A stretch of DNA of 64,000 nt from Haladaptatus caseinilyticus (GTDB lineage Archaea; Halobacteriota; Halobacteria; Halobacteriales; Haladaptataceae). The notes beneath the pieces were generated by a model. The model saw nothing but the letters and a program-made list of their open reading frames with translations, was not told where the DNA came from and searched no databases. The stretch spans positions 2,108,001 to 2,172,000 of the forward strand of contig NZ_CP111036.1 of assembly GCF_026248685.1 (NCBI RefSeq). Direction: 5' to 3'. The position numbers and the translations under genes were made by a program. Each line of letters starts with the position of its first letter. Position 1 is the first letter of the stretch. This document shows positions 17,256 to 26,323 of the stretch, piece after piece.

Positions 17256-18695
17256 TTACATCGGCAGGACGGTTATTCCGACCGCGATGATGATACCGCT
17301 CCCGAGCAGGACGAGCACGCAGTAGCCCATGATGTCACGAACCGAGAGACCGCTGATTGCGAGCAGCGGAATGGCCCAGAACGGTTGAATCATGTTCGTC
17401 CACGCATCGCCCCACGCGGCGGCCATGGCGACACGAGGGACGCTGGTTCCGCTGGCCTGAGCGGCCGTCACGAGCGTTTCGCCGACGACTGCCCACTCGC
17501 CGCCACCGCTCGGGACGAAGAAGTTGACGACACCCGCGGTGAGAAACGCCACGGCGGGGAGCGTTCCCTCGGGCGACACCTGTACCATTCCCTGTGCGAT
17601 TTGCGTCGCGAGACTGGTCGAACCCTCCGGCGCGTAGCCCATGATTCCCATGATACCTGCGTAGAACGGGAACTGAAGGATGATCCCCCAAACGTTCTCG
17701 ACTGCTTCTTTCATCGCACCGATGTAAGCCGCGGGCGTCCTGTGGAGTACCAGTCCGAGAAAGAGGAACGTGAAGTTGACGATGTCGAGGTTGAGATTGT
17801 TCCACGGCATCGTTCCATCCGCGACCCCACGTCCGAAGTAACCGAAAACGGCCAGCAAGCCACCGAACCCGATGACCCACGCGACGGCGCGCGAGTGTTC
17901 GATTCGGTCCGCGAACGTCGTCGTTCCCACGGCGACGGTGGTCGCCTTGGCCCCCGTCTCACCGCCGTCAGTAGCAGTTTCGAGGGTAGCAGGGTCGATT
18001 GGCCGCTTTTTATCGTCGCTCTCCGGGTACATCAACACGAAAAGTGCCGGGAGGAAGACGAGGCCGACGACGACGAACAGGACGAGGTTGGCCGTCGTGA
18101 AGATTGTTTGACTGGTTCCGATCGTCGCGGTGAGGATGCCATCCGCGAGCAGGAAGTTCCCCGCTTCCCCGCTCGAATTCAGGTTCAACGGGATCGAAGC
18201 GGCGAGGCCGCCGTGCCACACGATGAACCCGGCGTACGCTCCGGCGACGACGATCGGAAAGTCGATGGTCCGGATTTCTTCTGCCACCTTTCGGGCGAAG
18301 ATCCCCCCGACGACGAGGCCGAGACCCCAGTGGACGAACGACGCTAACGCGGCGACGACGGGGACGAGTGCGACGGCGCCCCGTTCACTCGATGGGATGG
18401 CCGCCGCGCGCGTCAAAAGACCATCCACGAAGTCCGTCTTCGCGAGTCCGTAGCCGGTCATCAGGATGAGCGTCATCTGCATCGCGAACGTGAGTAGTCC
18501 CCAAAACCCACCGTACCAACCGGTGACGAGGAGGTTCTCCGCATGTTCGAGGGGGCCCGATTGCGAGGCAACCGCGACGAATGCTAGTCCGTATGCGACG
18601 AGGGTGAGGATGATTGCGAACAGGAATGCGTCCGGAAGGTAGCGCTCGACGACCCGAGAACTTCCTTCCGCCATCTTTCGAATTACGTTTGCCAT
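17256..18695 (-). CDS. atoE: Short-chain fatty acid transporter, AtoE family
   Basis: The 479-residue protein has 10-12 membrane helices. It matches the AtoE/short-chain fatty acid permease pattern with MTGYGLA, SFVHWGLGLVVGGIFARKVA, AGFIVWHGGLAASIPL and a late FFVPSGGGEWAVVGE segment. It should take up short-chain fatty acids such as acetoacetate or butyrate. A hydrophilic insert rich in Thr/Ala (about 240-265) divides the protein. It begins at ATG 18695. It is divergent from the truncated adenylate-forming gene; CoA-ligase genes nearby fit a role in acid use, by inference. Confidence 0.88.
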   Translation of the reverse strand: MANVIRKMAEGSSRVVERYLPDAFLFAIILTLVAYGLAFVAVASQSGPLEHAENLLVTGWYGGFWGLLTFAMQMTLILMTGYGLAKTDFVDGLLTRAAAIPSSERGAVALVPVVAALASFVHWGLGLVVGGIFARKVAEEIRTIDFPIVVAGAYAGFIVWHGGLAASIPLNLNSSGEAGNFLLADGILTATIGTSQTIFTTANLVLFVVVGLVFLPALFVLMYPESDDKKRPIDPATLETATDGGETGAKATTVAVGTTTFADRIEHSRAVAWVIGFGGLLAVFGYFGRGVADGTMPWNNLNLDIVNFTFLFLGLVLHRTPAAYIGAMKEAVENVWGIILQFPFYAGIMGIMGYAPEGSTSLATQIAQGMVQVSPEGTLPAVAFLTAGVVNFFVPSGGGEWAVVGETLVTAAQASGTSVPRVAMAAAWGDAWTNMIQPFWAIPLLAISGLSVRDIMGYCVLVLLGSGIIIAVGITVLPM

Positions 18696-18723
18696 AGTCC
18701 CGCCAGAGTGTGTCTAGCAATGC

Positions 18724-18732
18724 GATATAAAC
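18724..18732 (-). promoter_or_regulatory. TATA box of atoE
   Basis: On the minus strand the sequence reads GTTTATATC, about 29-37 bases upstream of the ATG at 18695. This gives a very short leader. Confidence 0.45.
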
Positions 18733-18834
18733 GTTGCCAGATGGCTCAGTAGTGAACCGTTCGTCCGTGTTGCGATTCCCGTTTACGATCAAACGAACCG
18801 TCGTGTTTTTGCGCACACCGAAACGAAAACCGAC

Positions 18835-19542
18835 ATGAATGCACTCGGTGACCTCGTTGCCCGCGAACGACGGAGCGACGACCCGGCGCTTTCGATTCCT
18901 CACTCGGGGGGATACGACTACCATCGCCTTTGTACGACCGCGTGGAAGACCGGGAACTTCCTCCGTCATCTCGGCGTTCGAGAAGGCGTCTCGGTCGGTA
19001 TCGTCACGTCTCCCTCCGCTCAACCTGTCCTCGGCTTTCTCGGGGCGATGTTACTCGGCTCTACCGTGCGATTCGACCCACCGAACGAATTCGACGCTCG
19101 GGTACTTCTCGCACCGACCGAGGGCGTCGGCGACTACGAACTCCCGCCGGGTGGCCAGTACGTCGCGTATGGGAAATCACCCACCGACCCGAACGTTTCG
19201 CATTTCGAAACCGACGTGTGGAGCGAAAATCCGACCTTTCCTGAGACGCCAATCCCGCCCGAAACGACCGCATTGACCGGTGAAACGGACGTCTCTCACG
19301 AAGAACTGATCGGCGCAGGAAGGCGAATCGCGGACCAATGGAACCTCAAACCCGGCAATGCGGTCGTCGTCCGCGCACCACTCGCCGATCCGAGAGCGGT
19401 CGGTGGCGGGATCGTCGCACCACTCATCGCCGGTGCCGAAATCGTACTCGATACCGACCGAATCGGTGAATTCGCCATCGCTTGCGATGGCGACGACGTT
19501 CCGGACGGTTCGGTTCTCACCGCGGGCGACGTTTCCGTGTGA
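18835..19542 (+). CDS. Truncated adenylate-forming (acyl-CoA synthetase-like) protein
   Basis: The 235-residue product looks like the N-terminal subdomain of an acyl-CoA synthetase: DYHRLCTTAWKTGNFL, VREGVSVGIV and a GFLGAMLLG helix, followed by a compressed region TTALTGETDVSHEELIGAG and NAVVVRAPLADPRAVGGGI. The P-loop-like TSGTTGxPKG motif, the A5 Tyr/Glu motif and the C-terminal catalytic Lys domain are all absent, so CoA-ligase activity is very unlikely. The frame is intact and codon use is normal, so it looks maintained rather than decayed. Similar short forms exist in other haloarchaea (recollection). It runs in the same direction as the aldo/keto reductase 48 bases later. Confidence 0.7.
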   Translation: MNALGDLVARERRSDDPALSIPHSGGYDYHRLCTTAWKTGNFLRHLGVREGVSVGIVTSPSAQPVLGFLGAMLLGSTVRFDPPNEFDARVLLAPTEGVGDYELPPGGQYVAYGKSPTDPNVSHFETDVWSENPTFPETPIPPETTALTGETDVSHEELIGAGRRIADQWNLKPGNAVVVRAPLADPRAVGGGIVAPLIAGAEIVLDTDRIGEFAIACDGDDVPDGSVLTAGDVSV

Positions 19543-19590
19543 AGGTGCGGAACCACATCGATTACGTTCGCGCCCCGTGAATCCATCCCT

Positions 19591-20358
19591 ATGTCAACCA
19601 CCACGTTTCCCGAAATCGGCCTCGGGACGATGGGAATCGACGACCCAGAACGAATCGCCAGCGCGATCGAAATGGGCTATCGCCACCTCGACACCGCTCA
19701 GATCTACGAGAACGAAGCGGTCGTCGGGCGGGGGATCGAACTCGCGGACGTACCGCGGGAGGATCTGTTCGTCGCGACGAAGGTGTGGGCTGACAGTCTC
19801 GCACCCGACGACGTGATCGCGAGCACGGAAGCCAGCCTCTCGAAACTCGGCGTCGAGTACGTCGATTTGCTCTACGTTCATCGCCCGATCGACGCCTACG
19901 AGCCCGAAGAAACGCTTCCCGCGTTCGACGCGTTGCTCGAACAGGGACGAATCAAACACGTCGGCGTGAGCAACTTCACCCCCGACCAACTCGATTGTGC
20001 ACGTGACGTTCTCGACGCGCCGATTTTCGCACACCAGGTCGAAATGCATCCACTCTTTCACGGACCGGACCTCCTCACTCACGCTCGTCGGCACGATACC
20101 CAACTCGTCGCCTACTCTCCGATCGCGCAGGGAGAAGTGTTCGACCTCCCCGAACTGACCCTCCTCGCGGAAAAACACGATGCCACGGAAGCACAGATCG
20201 CACTCGCGTGGCTCGTGGAGCGAGGTGCGGTACCCATCCCGCGCTCGAAGAGCGACTGCCACCTCCGCGAGAATTTAACGGCGACGGATATCGAACTCTC
20301 GTCCGAAGACGTGGCGCGAATCGACGACATCGACCATGAAAAGCAGTTGTTCGAGTAG
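19591..20358 (+). CDS. Aldo/keto reductase
   Basis: This 255-residue NADPH-dependent oxidoreductase has the AKR TIM barrel. The catalytic tetrad is visible: Asp and Tyr in LDTAQIYENE, Lys in VATKVWA and His in LLYVHRP. The cofactor segment IPRSKSDCHLREN near the C terminus is normal for the family. The length is a little short (usual 260-280) but complete. The substrate is not predictable. Convergent with the acetyl-CoA synthetase-like gene downstream. Confidence 0.92.
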   Translation: MSTTTFPEIGLGTMGIDDPERIASAIEMGYRHLDTAQIYENEAVVGRGIELADVPREDLFVATKVWADSLAPDDVIASTEASLSKLGVEYVDLLYVHRPIDAYEPEETLPAFDALLEQGRIKHVGVSNFTPDQLDCARDVLDAPIFAHQVEMHPLFHGPDLLTHARRHDTQLVAYSPIAQGEVFDLPELTLLAEKHDATEAQIALAWLVERGAVPIPRSKSDCHLRENLTATDIELSSEDVARIDDIDHEKQLFE

Positions 20359-20412
20359 ATTTCGGTCGTGGCATCTGATTCAGTCGCGGTCGGCGACTGA
20401 ATCACGAGTCGG

Positions 20413-22383
20413 TTAGTTCGCCTCTTCGAGTTTGTCGAGGGATTCGGGGTTCTCGATACTGCTCATATCGCCCAACTCCTCGCCCGTGTAGGCCGCCTCG
20501 ATGGCTCGTCGAATGATTTTACCGGACTGCGTTTTCGGGAATTCGTTCACGAATAGGATTTCGCGAGGACGGAACGGTTTGCCGAGGTCGTCGCCGACCT
20601 GTTCGCGCAGTTCCGCCCGGAGGTCGTCACTGACCGTCACGTTCGGTTCGAGGATGACGTACGTGACGACGGCCTGCCCGGTCGTATCGTCCGGGACGCC
20701 GACTGCGGCGGCCTGATTGACCGCCTCGTGGTCCATGAGTGCTCCCTCGACTTCTGCAGGGCCGACCTTTCGTCCAGCCACGTTGATGGCATCGTCGGAG
20801 CGTCCGTGTAGGAACCAGAAGCCGTCCTCGTCCTTTTGCGCCCAGTCACCGTGGTTCCACATGTCCTCGAAGGTAGACCAGTACGTTTCGAGGTAGCGCT
20901 CGTCACCCGACCAGAGCGATTTGGTCATGCTCGGACAGGAATCGCGTGCGACAAGATAGCCGCGTTCGTGCGTGTTCACGATGGACTCGCCCTGTGCGTT
21001 CACGATGTCGATATCCATACCGAGTCCCGGCCCACCGAGAGTGCATGGTTTGAGCGGCTGAATCGGCATCGGCATGAGGAAACAGCCACAGATTTCGGTC
21101 CCGCCCGAGATGTTGATGATGGGTGCCTCGCCGCCCCCGACGTTCTCGTAGAACCACTGCCAGGACTCGGGGTCCCACGGTTCGCCCGTCGAACCGAGCA
21201 GACGAAGCGACGAAAGGTCGTGCCCGTCGAGCCATTCATCGCCGTACTGCCGAAGCGCTCGAATCGCGGTCGGGGATATCCCGAACGTCGTTAGACCGTG
21301 ACGGTCTATCATCTCCCAGAACCGGTCCGGTTCCGGGTAGTCCGGAGCACCCTCGTACATGAAGACGGTGCCGCCGAAAGCGTGATTCCCGATGAGTGTC
21401 CACGGCCCCATCATCCATCCGATGTCGGAGACCCAGAAGAAGCGGTCTGCGTCCTTGTGGTCGAAGCCGAAATAGATCTCCTTCGCACACTGCAGCAACT
21501 GTCCGGCGTGCGTGTGGACGATGCCCTTCGGTTTGCCCGTCGTCCCGGACGAGTACAACAGCATCGACTCGTCGCTCGCGTCGAGTTCCTTCGTTTCGTA
21601 CTCGTCGTCCTGCGTCAGGACGGCCTTGTCCCATCGTTCGTCCCGTTCGTCGTTCCACGGAATATCCGCATCCGACCCCAACCGGTCATAGACGATGGTG
21701 TGTTCGACGTGACCGACCGCTTCGATCGCCTCGTCAGCCGTGTTCTTCAGGACGATGTCGCTCCCACGGCGATAGAAACCATCGCCGGTGAACAGCACCG
21801 AGCATTCCGAGTCGTCGATTCGTGTCGCGGTCGCATCGGTGCCGAATCCGGAGAAGATGGGTACCGCAACGGCGCCGACCTTGAAAATACCGTACAGAAT
21901 CGAGTTGACCTCCGGAACCATCGGCATGTAGAGACCGACGGTGTCGCCCGTCCCGATACCGCGCTCCTCCAGCGCGTTTGCGACCTTGTTCGACTCACGA
22001 TGGAGTTCGTGGTACGTAACCTCCCGAACGTCGCCCGGTTCGCCCTCCCAGATGCAGGCCACTTTGTTCCGGTTCGAACTGTCGGTCCGCGCGTGACGGT
22101 CGAGCGTGTTGTGCGCGATATTGATTTTCCCGCCGGGGTACCAATCGGAGAACTGTGGTCCCTCCGTATCGTCCCGAACGGCATCGTATCCCTCGTAGAA
22201 CTCGATGCCGAGATAGTCGACCAGTTCGTCCCAGAACCAATCGACCTCGCCACACGTTTTCTCGATGAGTTCGTCGTAATCCGCGATGTCGTGGTCCTGC
22301 ATGAACTGCCAGACGTTCGTGGACTCCACGAACTCCTCCGTCGGTTCGTGGACGATTTCGTCTACGTCCGCAAGTGTATCCAT
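20413..22383 (-). CDS. AMP-forming acyl/acetyl-CoA synthetase
   Basis: The 656-residue enzyme should activate acetate or another short acid to its CoA ester through an acyl-adenylate. It has an ACS-like N-terminal domain (WFWDELVDYLG, about 35-60), the P-loop LLYSSGTTGKPKGIVHTH (about 270-287), the A5 motif NISGGTEICGCF, the hinge WFLHGRSDDAINVAGRKVGP and the acetylatable Lys motif TQSGKIIRR near the C terminus. The ATG at 22383 is preferred to one nine codons upstream because it starts the conserved acidic helix. It may work with the AtoE carrier and the FACL gene elsewhere in the window. Exact chain-length specificity is unknown. Confidence 0.93.
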   Translation of the reverse strand: MDTLADVDEIVHEPTEEFVESTNVWQFMQDHDIADYDELIEKTCGEVDWFWDELVDYLGIEFYEGYDAVRDDTEGPQFSDWYPGGKINIAHNTLDRHARTDSSNRNKVACIWEGEPGDVREVTYHELHRESNKVANALEERGIGTGDTVGLYMPMVPEVNSILYGIFKVGAVAVPIFSGFGTDATATRIDDSECSVLFTGDGFYRRGSDIVLKNTADEAIEAVGHVEHTIVYDRLGSDADIPWNDERDERWDKAVLTQDDEYETKELDASDESMLLYSSGTTGKPKGIVHTHAGQLLQCAKEIYFGFDHKDADRFFWVSDIGWMMGPWTLIGNHAFGGTVFMYEGAPDYPEPDRFWEMIDRHGLTTFGISPTAIRALRQYGDEWLDGHDLSSLRLLGSTGEPWDPESWQWFYENVGGGEAPIINISGGTEICGCFLMPMPIQPLKPCTLGGPGLGMDIDIVNAQGESIVNTHERGYLVARDSCPSMTKSLWSGDERYLETYWSTFEDMWNHGDWAQKDEDGFWFLHGRSDDAINVAGRKVGPAEVEGALMDHEAVNQAAAVGVPDDTTGQAVVTYVILEPNVTVSDDLRAELREQVGDDLGKPFRPREILFVNEFPKTQSGKIIRRAIEAAYTGEELGDMSSIENPESLDKLEEAN

Positions 22384-22429
22384 ATGGAAACGATTGCGCA
22401 CCCGCCTCAAAATAGTTTACTTCGTTCGT

Positions 22430-22741
22430 TCAGGGCAGTTCGGTACCCTTGATTTCGTCGATTCGTTCGATCACCTGCTGGAGATTCGCGGATTTCTCGA
22501 TTTCGTCGCGGATCCGTTCCCGTGTCCGAACGTCGCTCGAGTCGGCGTCGTACGCGCGGACGTACTCGGCGCGTGAGTGCTCTTCGAAGGCATGTCGGAT
22601 GGCGAAGTAGCCGTCCGGCACGACCGTGCCACATACCTTGCACTCCCTGCGCTCGTGCTCCGTCGTCTGATGGACGATAGCGTTCTCGACGCTGTCGAAC
22701 CGGTCTCCACAGCCATCGATATCACATTCCCAGGCAGGCAT
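22430..22741 (-). CDS. Small C2H2-type zinc finger protein, DUF7565-like
   Basis: The 103-residue product has a C2H2-like finger at its start (CDIDGCGDRF with HQTTEHE), a second CKVCG pair with HAFEEH, and a charged helical C terminus (about 70-100). It could bind nucleic acid or protein. It lies 46 bases upstream of the CoA-synthetase gene on the same strand. No closer function is evident. Confidence 0.75.
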   Translation of the reverse strand: MPAWECDIDGCGDRFDSVENAIVHQTTEHERRECKVCGTVVPDGYFAIRHAFEEHSRAEYVRAYDADSSDVRTRERIRDEIEKSANLQQVIERIDEIKGTELP

Positions 22742-22915
22742 TCGTGTGTTGACTCTGTAATCCCGATGATAAAACCTTTTCCTGCTCGCTGGGCCGGAAG
22801 CACATCCCGTTCGAGGTCGAAATACAGAGTTGTCATCAGGGTTAACTTTCCCTCGCTGCTACTTCTAGGTCTTGAAACCAGAACCACTATCGTCCGACCC
22901 TGGTAAGAATACGGC

Positions 22916-23680
22916 GTGACCGACTGCGACGAATTTCGTGTCGATATGCATGTAAAAGTGCTGGACGAGAACGTCGTTCAACGGGCCAAAGATCGTGGCC
23001 TCGATGCGCTGGTGTATGCACCGCATTTCGTCCGCCTTCCGGAGATACGTCGTCGGGCAGAACGATTTTCCGACGACGAGTTGCTCGTCGTCCCCGCACG
23101 CGAGGTGTTCACCGGATCGTGGCGCAATCGTAAACACGTCCTCGCGGTGGGGTTGACTGAACCGGTTCCGGACTTCATCTCGCTGACCGGCGCCATGCGT
23201 GAGTTCGACCGCCAAAATGCGGCTATCCTGATACCACATCCGGAGTTCCTGAACGTGGGGGTATCCGAGGCGGACATTCGTGTCCACGGTGACGTCGTTC
23301 ACGCCGTCGAAACCTACAACCCGAAACAGCTCGGGCGACACAACCGTCGAGCGAAAGAGATCGCTGAAGAGACCGAAAAACCTGCGTTCGGGTCGTCGTA
23401 CGCCCATATTCGCCAAAGTGTCGGCGAGGCCTGGACGACCCTCGATACGCACGTCAAAACCGCCACGGAACTGGTCGAACGAATCCGGAAGGGAGGCGTC
23501 TCCAGTGTCGTCCATCGAACCGGTCGCTCCCACGAACTTCGGCGACGAGCGGAGTTCGCGCATCTCGGGTGGGAGAACACGTGGGGAAAGTTCAACCGGT
23601 TAGTGCTTTCGGGAATGGAAGCAACGCATCCGAATCGCGAGGAATACGGCGGCCGGTTCGACGACGTGAGCGTTTACTGA
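22916..23680 (+). CDS. PHP-domain protein with incomplete metal motif
   Basis: The 254-residue product, starting at GTG 22916, resembles PHP-fold phosphoesterases: motif I DMHVK, then PAREVFTG, IPHPEF, HAVETYNP and a late SSYAHIRQSVGEAW. In classic PHP enzymes motif I is DxHxH and the late motif is SDAH; here the second His is Lys and the Asp is Tyr, so the metal site is changed. Haloarchaeal genomes carry such PHP-associated proteins (family knowledge). It may be a specialised hydrolase or an inactive paralogue. Confidence 0.75.
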   Translation: MTDCDEFRVDMHVKVLDENVVQRAKDRGLDALVYAPHFVRLPEIRRRAERFSDDELLVVPAREVFTGSWRNRKHVLAVGLTEPVPDFISLTGAMREFDRQNAAILIPHPEFLNVGVSEADIRVHGDVVHAVETYNPKQLGRHNRRAKEIAEETEKPAFGSSYAHIRQSVGEAWTTLDTHVKTATELVERIRKGGVSSVVHRTGRSHELRRRAEFAHLGWENTWGKFNRLVLSGMEATHPNREEYGGRFDDVSVY

Positions 23681-23696
23681 ACGACCCCTCCCGTGG

Positions 23697-24176
23697 TCAG
23701 CGAATTCCAACAGCAGTGAGACCGACATCGACGACTAGTTGGCGGTGAACGAACAGGCCAGCGACGACGAGTTCGAATCCGGTGACGAGGAGCGTCACCA
23801 CACTTGCGTGCTTACTACTCACGGAGACGCCGAACGGTGCACCGAACTCCTTCTCGTACGGATAGAACCATGCGAGACCACGCTTGCTTCCGAGCATATC
23901 CAGTGCGTAGTGAGTCAATACCCCGATCCAGACGAATTCGAGGTTCCCGAACACGATCGGAAACACGTAGAACAGTCCAAGAACCGGGAGGTTGTGGAGG
24001 GTCTTTCTGTGTTTGCCGAAGGCCGTATCCACGTCGGGAAAGAGCGCTCCGAGAACGACTGGCACCCCGACTTCGATGATCGTATAGAACGTCGTCGTAT
24101 CGCCAGCGGGGTGCAGAACATATCCGAGACCGATACTCAAGAGTGCGGCGTTCAGGACGTGTTCTTTCCGATTCAT
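23697..24176 (-). CDS. Membrane-bound metal-dependent hydrolase-like protein (YdjM/DUF457 type)
   Basis: The 159-residue product starts at ATG 24176 with MNRKEHVLNAALLSIGLGY and has about four helices. The family pattern is visible: a His in an early helix, then LGALFPDVDTAFGKHRKTLHNL, and VLTHYALDML. A longer frame from 24338 adds 54 basic residues within pncC and is rejected. It lies 41 bases after pncC on the same strand. Proteins of this family are linked to membrane phospholipid or LexA-type stress responses in bacteria, but the function here is unknown. Confidence 0.82.
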   Translation of the reverse strand: MNRKEHVLNAALLSIGLGYVLHPAGDTTTFYTIIEVGVPVVLGALFPDVDTAFGKHRKTLHNLPVLGLFYVFPIVFGNLEFVWIGVLTHYALDMLGSKRGLAWFYPYEKEFGAPFGVSVSSKHASVVTLLVTGFELVVAGLFVHRQLVVDVGLTAVGIR

Positions 24177-24217
24177 TCGGTTGCACGTCCCGCCCTGCGA
24201 TATCAAGGTTTTCCTTT

Positions 24218-24715
24218 TTAGTCCAGTTCGGCGAGAACGTCGGTGAGCGCTTGCTGAGCGATCCGTGTTTTGATCTCCTCCCGTGTTCCGTCGAACTCGT
24301 GGCGTTCGACGGTCGAGCAGCTGTCTCCACTCTCCCATTCACCGGCGTACGCAACGCCGATGAAGACGGTTCCGACCGGCTTTTCAGGTGATCCGCCGGT
24401 CGGTCCCGCGATCCCCGTCGTCGCAACGCCCCACGTGGTGCCAGCGACGTCACGTGCGCCTCGGGCCATCTGTCGGGCAACTGGTTCGCTTACTGCTCCG
24501 TGTTCGTCCAGTATCTCGCGGGTGACGCCGAGATGTTTCAATTTCGCGTCGTACGAGTATGTGATGAACCCACGGTCGAAGTAGTCGCTCGACCCGGGAA
24601 CGTCAGTCAGCAGCGACCCGATGAGACCGCCCGTACACGATTCAGCAGTTGCGATCGTCGTCCCGGAATCCCGGAGGGCAGTACCGAGCTGGCGTTCGAT
24701 CGAAGAGGCACTCAT
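24218..24715 (-). CDS. pncC: Nicotinamide-nucleotide amidohydrolase, CinA C-terminal family
   Basis: The 165-residue protein matches the stand-alone PncC/CinA-C domain: TAESCTGGLIGSLLTDVPGSS with the catalytic Ser, the YSYDAK segment, GAVSEPVARQMARGAR, and TTGIAGPTGGSPEKPVGTV. The enzyme deamidates NMN to NaMN in the pyridine nucleotide salvage cycle. The length is normal for the stand-alone form. It starts at ATG 24715 and is followed by the YdjM-like gene on the same strand. Confidence 0.93.
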   Translation of the reverse strand: MSASSIERQLGTALRDSGTTIATAESCTGGLIGSLLTDVPGSSDYFDRGFITYSYDAKLKHLGVTREILDEHGAVSEPVARQMARGARDVAGTTWGVATTGIAGPTGGSPEKPVGTVFIGVAYAGEWESGDSCSTVERHEFDGTREEIKTRIAQQALTDVLAELD

Positions 24716-24788
24716 AGAAGGGAGAACGTCTCGAACCGGAAAGAAAGTGCGGGTCGGAAGCCAGCGTGATGAGACCGATTCGCGGTCG

Positions 24789-25148
24789 TCAGACCGTATC
24801 GCGGTCGGTGTAGGTCGTTCGCTCGGTTATCTTTCCGTTTTCGTCGAACTGGTGGAAATCCGAAAACCCGAATGAGACGCGTTCACCGTCTTGTTCCCCA
24901 CTGAATCGCCCACGGACGGCGACGGTATCGTCGCCGATGACCATCTGTTCGACAACGTGTTCACCGTCTTCGAGTGGTCGGCTTTCGAGATAGAACTCGC
25001 GAAATTCGGCCATTCCGTCCAACGGCGGTTGTCCGGGACGCTCGTAGACGATATCCTCGGCGAACAGGGCGAACACGTCATCGTACGCTTCGGCGTCGAT
25101 ATAGTCGTAGTACGACCGAACGACATCCGAACTGACAGCTGCATCCAT
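24789..25148 (-). CDS. SnoaL/NTF2-like protein
   Basis: The 119-residue protein has the NTF2 cone fold pattern: an N-terminal helix SSDVVRSYYDYIDAEAYDDVFALFA, then EDIVYERPG, GMAEFREFY and three late strands ending in ITERTTYTD. Family members are ketosteroid-isomerase-like enzymes or ligand-binding proteins. No clear catalytic pair can be assigned. It lies 73 bases upstream of pncC and may share its transcript. It is complete, unlike the NTF2-like remnant at 60601. Confidence 0.82.
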   Translation of the reverse strand: MDAAVSSDVVRSYYDYIDAEAYDDVFALFAEDIVYERPGQPPLDGMAEFREFYLESRPLEDGEHVVEQMVIGDDTVAVRGRFSGEQDGERVSFGFSDFHQFDENGKITERTTYTDRDTV

Positions 25149-25222
25149 ACTTCGATCGTGATTTTCCGACGGCTAATCGTTTCGGGCGAAAGAAACACTT
25201 GCCAGTACTGCGACCCCTCGGT

Positions 25223-26323
25223 ATGGACTACGACACGCCGTTGTTCTTCCACGTGATGTCGTACGCGATGGAGGCAGAGCGCGACGTTATCGACATGGTC
25301 AGCGGGAACCCCGACTGGGGGTCACCGCCGGGAATTGCGGACGGTTTGCACGAGTACGCCGACCTCGGTGGCGCGGATTTCCAGTACCCGCCGAGCGAGG
25401 GCCTGCTCGAACTGCGCCAGGAAATCGCCGCCCGACGCGACGTTGACCTCTCACAAGTGATCGTCACGTGCGGCGGTGGCGAAGCGAACTATCTGGCGAT
25501 GGCTCGCGCGATGGAGCGCGAATCCGGCGACGAGTTCGTGTTGACCGATCCAGTGTATCCCTACTATCCGGGAAAGACGAAGATGCTCGGTGCGACGGCT
25601 CGGTTCGTTGCCACCGATACGGATGGCACCCTCGACCCGGATGCGGTTCGTGAGCAGGTCAGCGAGGATACCGCGGGAATCCTCGTCAACTCGCCGAACA
25701 ATCCGACCGGGACCGTCTACGACGAAGAAACGATGCGCGAACTGGTAGCTATCGCGGAAGAGCACGACGCGCTCCTCATCAGCGACGAGGTGTACGACCA
25801 CTTCGACTTTTCCGGAAAGTTCACGAGCGCCCTCTCGCTCGACTCCGACCACCGAGTCGTGACGAATTCGTTTTCGAAATCCCTCGCAATCACCGGTTTC
25901 CGCGTCGGTTATGCGATCTTCCCCCCGGAATTGGTAGACGTGGCCAAGACGCGCCACATGCTGACGAACGTAGCGACGAGTCGTCCCGCGCAGTACGCGG
26001 TGTTGCACGCACTTCGCGAAACGGGCGTGGACTATTACGAGGAAAACCGAAGATTGCTCGAATCACGGGTGGAGACGTTTACCACGGCACTGGATGCCGC
26101 AGGTGCGGACTACTCGGACCCCGACGGCGCGTTCTACGTCATGGCGCGCTTTCCGGAGTTCCCGGGCACGCTCTCGAACGTCAAGAAGCTCATCGACGAA
26201 GCGGGCGTGGCTGGGATGCCCGGTGAAACCTTCGGCTCGTCGCGCGACGACTGGATACGGTTCGCACTCGTCACTCCGGAGGTAGAGGTGGCTGCAGAGC
26301 GACTCGCCGACTACTTCGGGTAG
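25223..26323 (+). CDS. PLP-dependent aminotransferase, class I/II
   Basis: The 366-residue enzyme has the fold-type I pattern: SGNPDWGSPPGI, the Gly-rich CGGGEANYLAM, the Asn/Pro motif VNSPNNPTGTVY, the Asp/Tyr DEVYDHF, and the Schiff-base Lys in TNSFSKSLAITGFRVGY. The Arg that binds the substrate carboxylate is in DDWIRFALV. Length is normal for aspartate/aromatic aminotransferases. The ATG at 25223 is preferred over the alternative at 25199, which would add eight non-conserved residues. The amino donor is not predictable. It is divergent from the NTF2-like gene. Confidence 0.93.
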   Translation: MDYDTPLFFHVMSYAMEAERDVIDMVSGNPDWGSPPGIADGLHEYADLGGADFQYPPSEGLLELRQEIAARRDVDLSQVIVTCGGGEANYLAMARAMERESGDEFVLTDPVYPYYPGKTKMLGATARFVATDTDGTLDPDAVREQVSEDTAGILVNSPNNPTGTVYDEETMRELVAIAEEHDALLISDEVYDHFDFSGKFTSALSLDSDHRVVTNSFSKSLAITGFRVGYAIFPPELVDVAKTRHMLTNVATSRPAQYAVLHALRETGVDYYEENRRLLESRVETFTTALDAAGADYSDPDGAFYVMARFPEFPGTLSNVKKLIDEAGVAGMPGETFGSSRDDWIRFALVTPEVEVAAERLADYFG

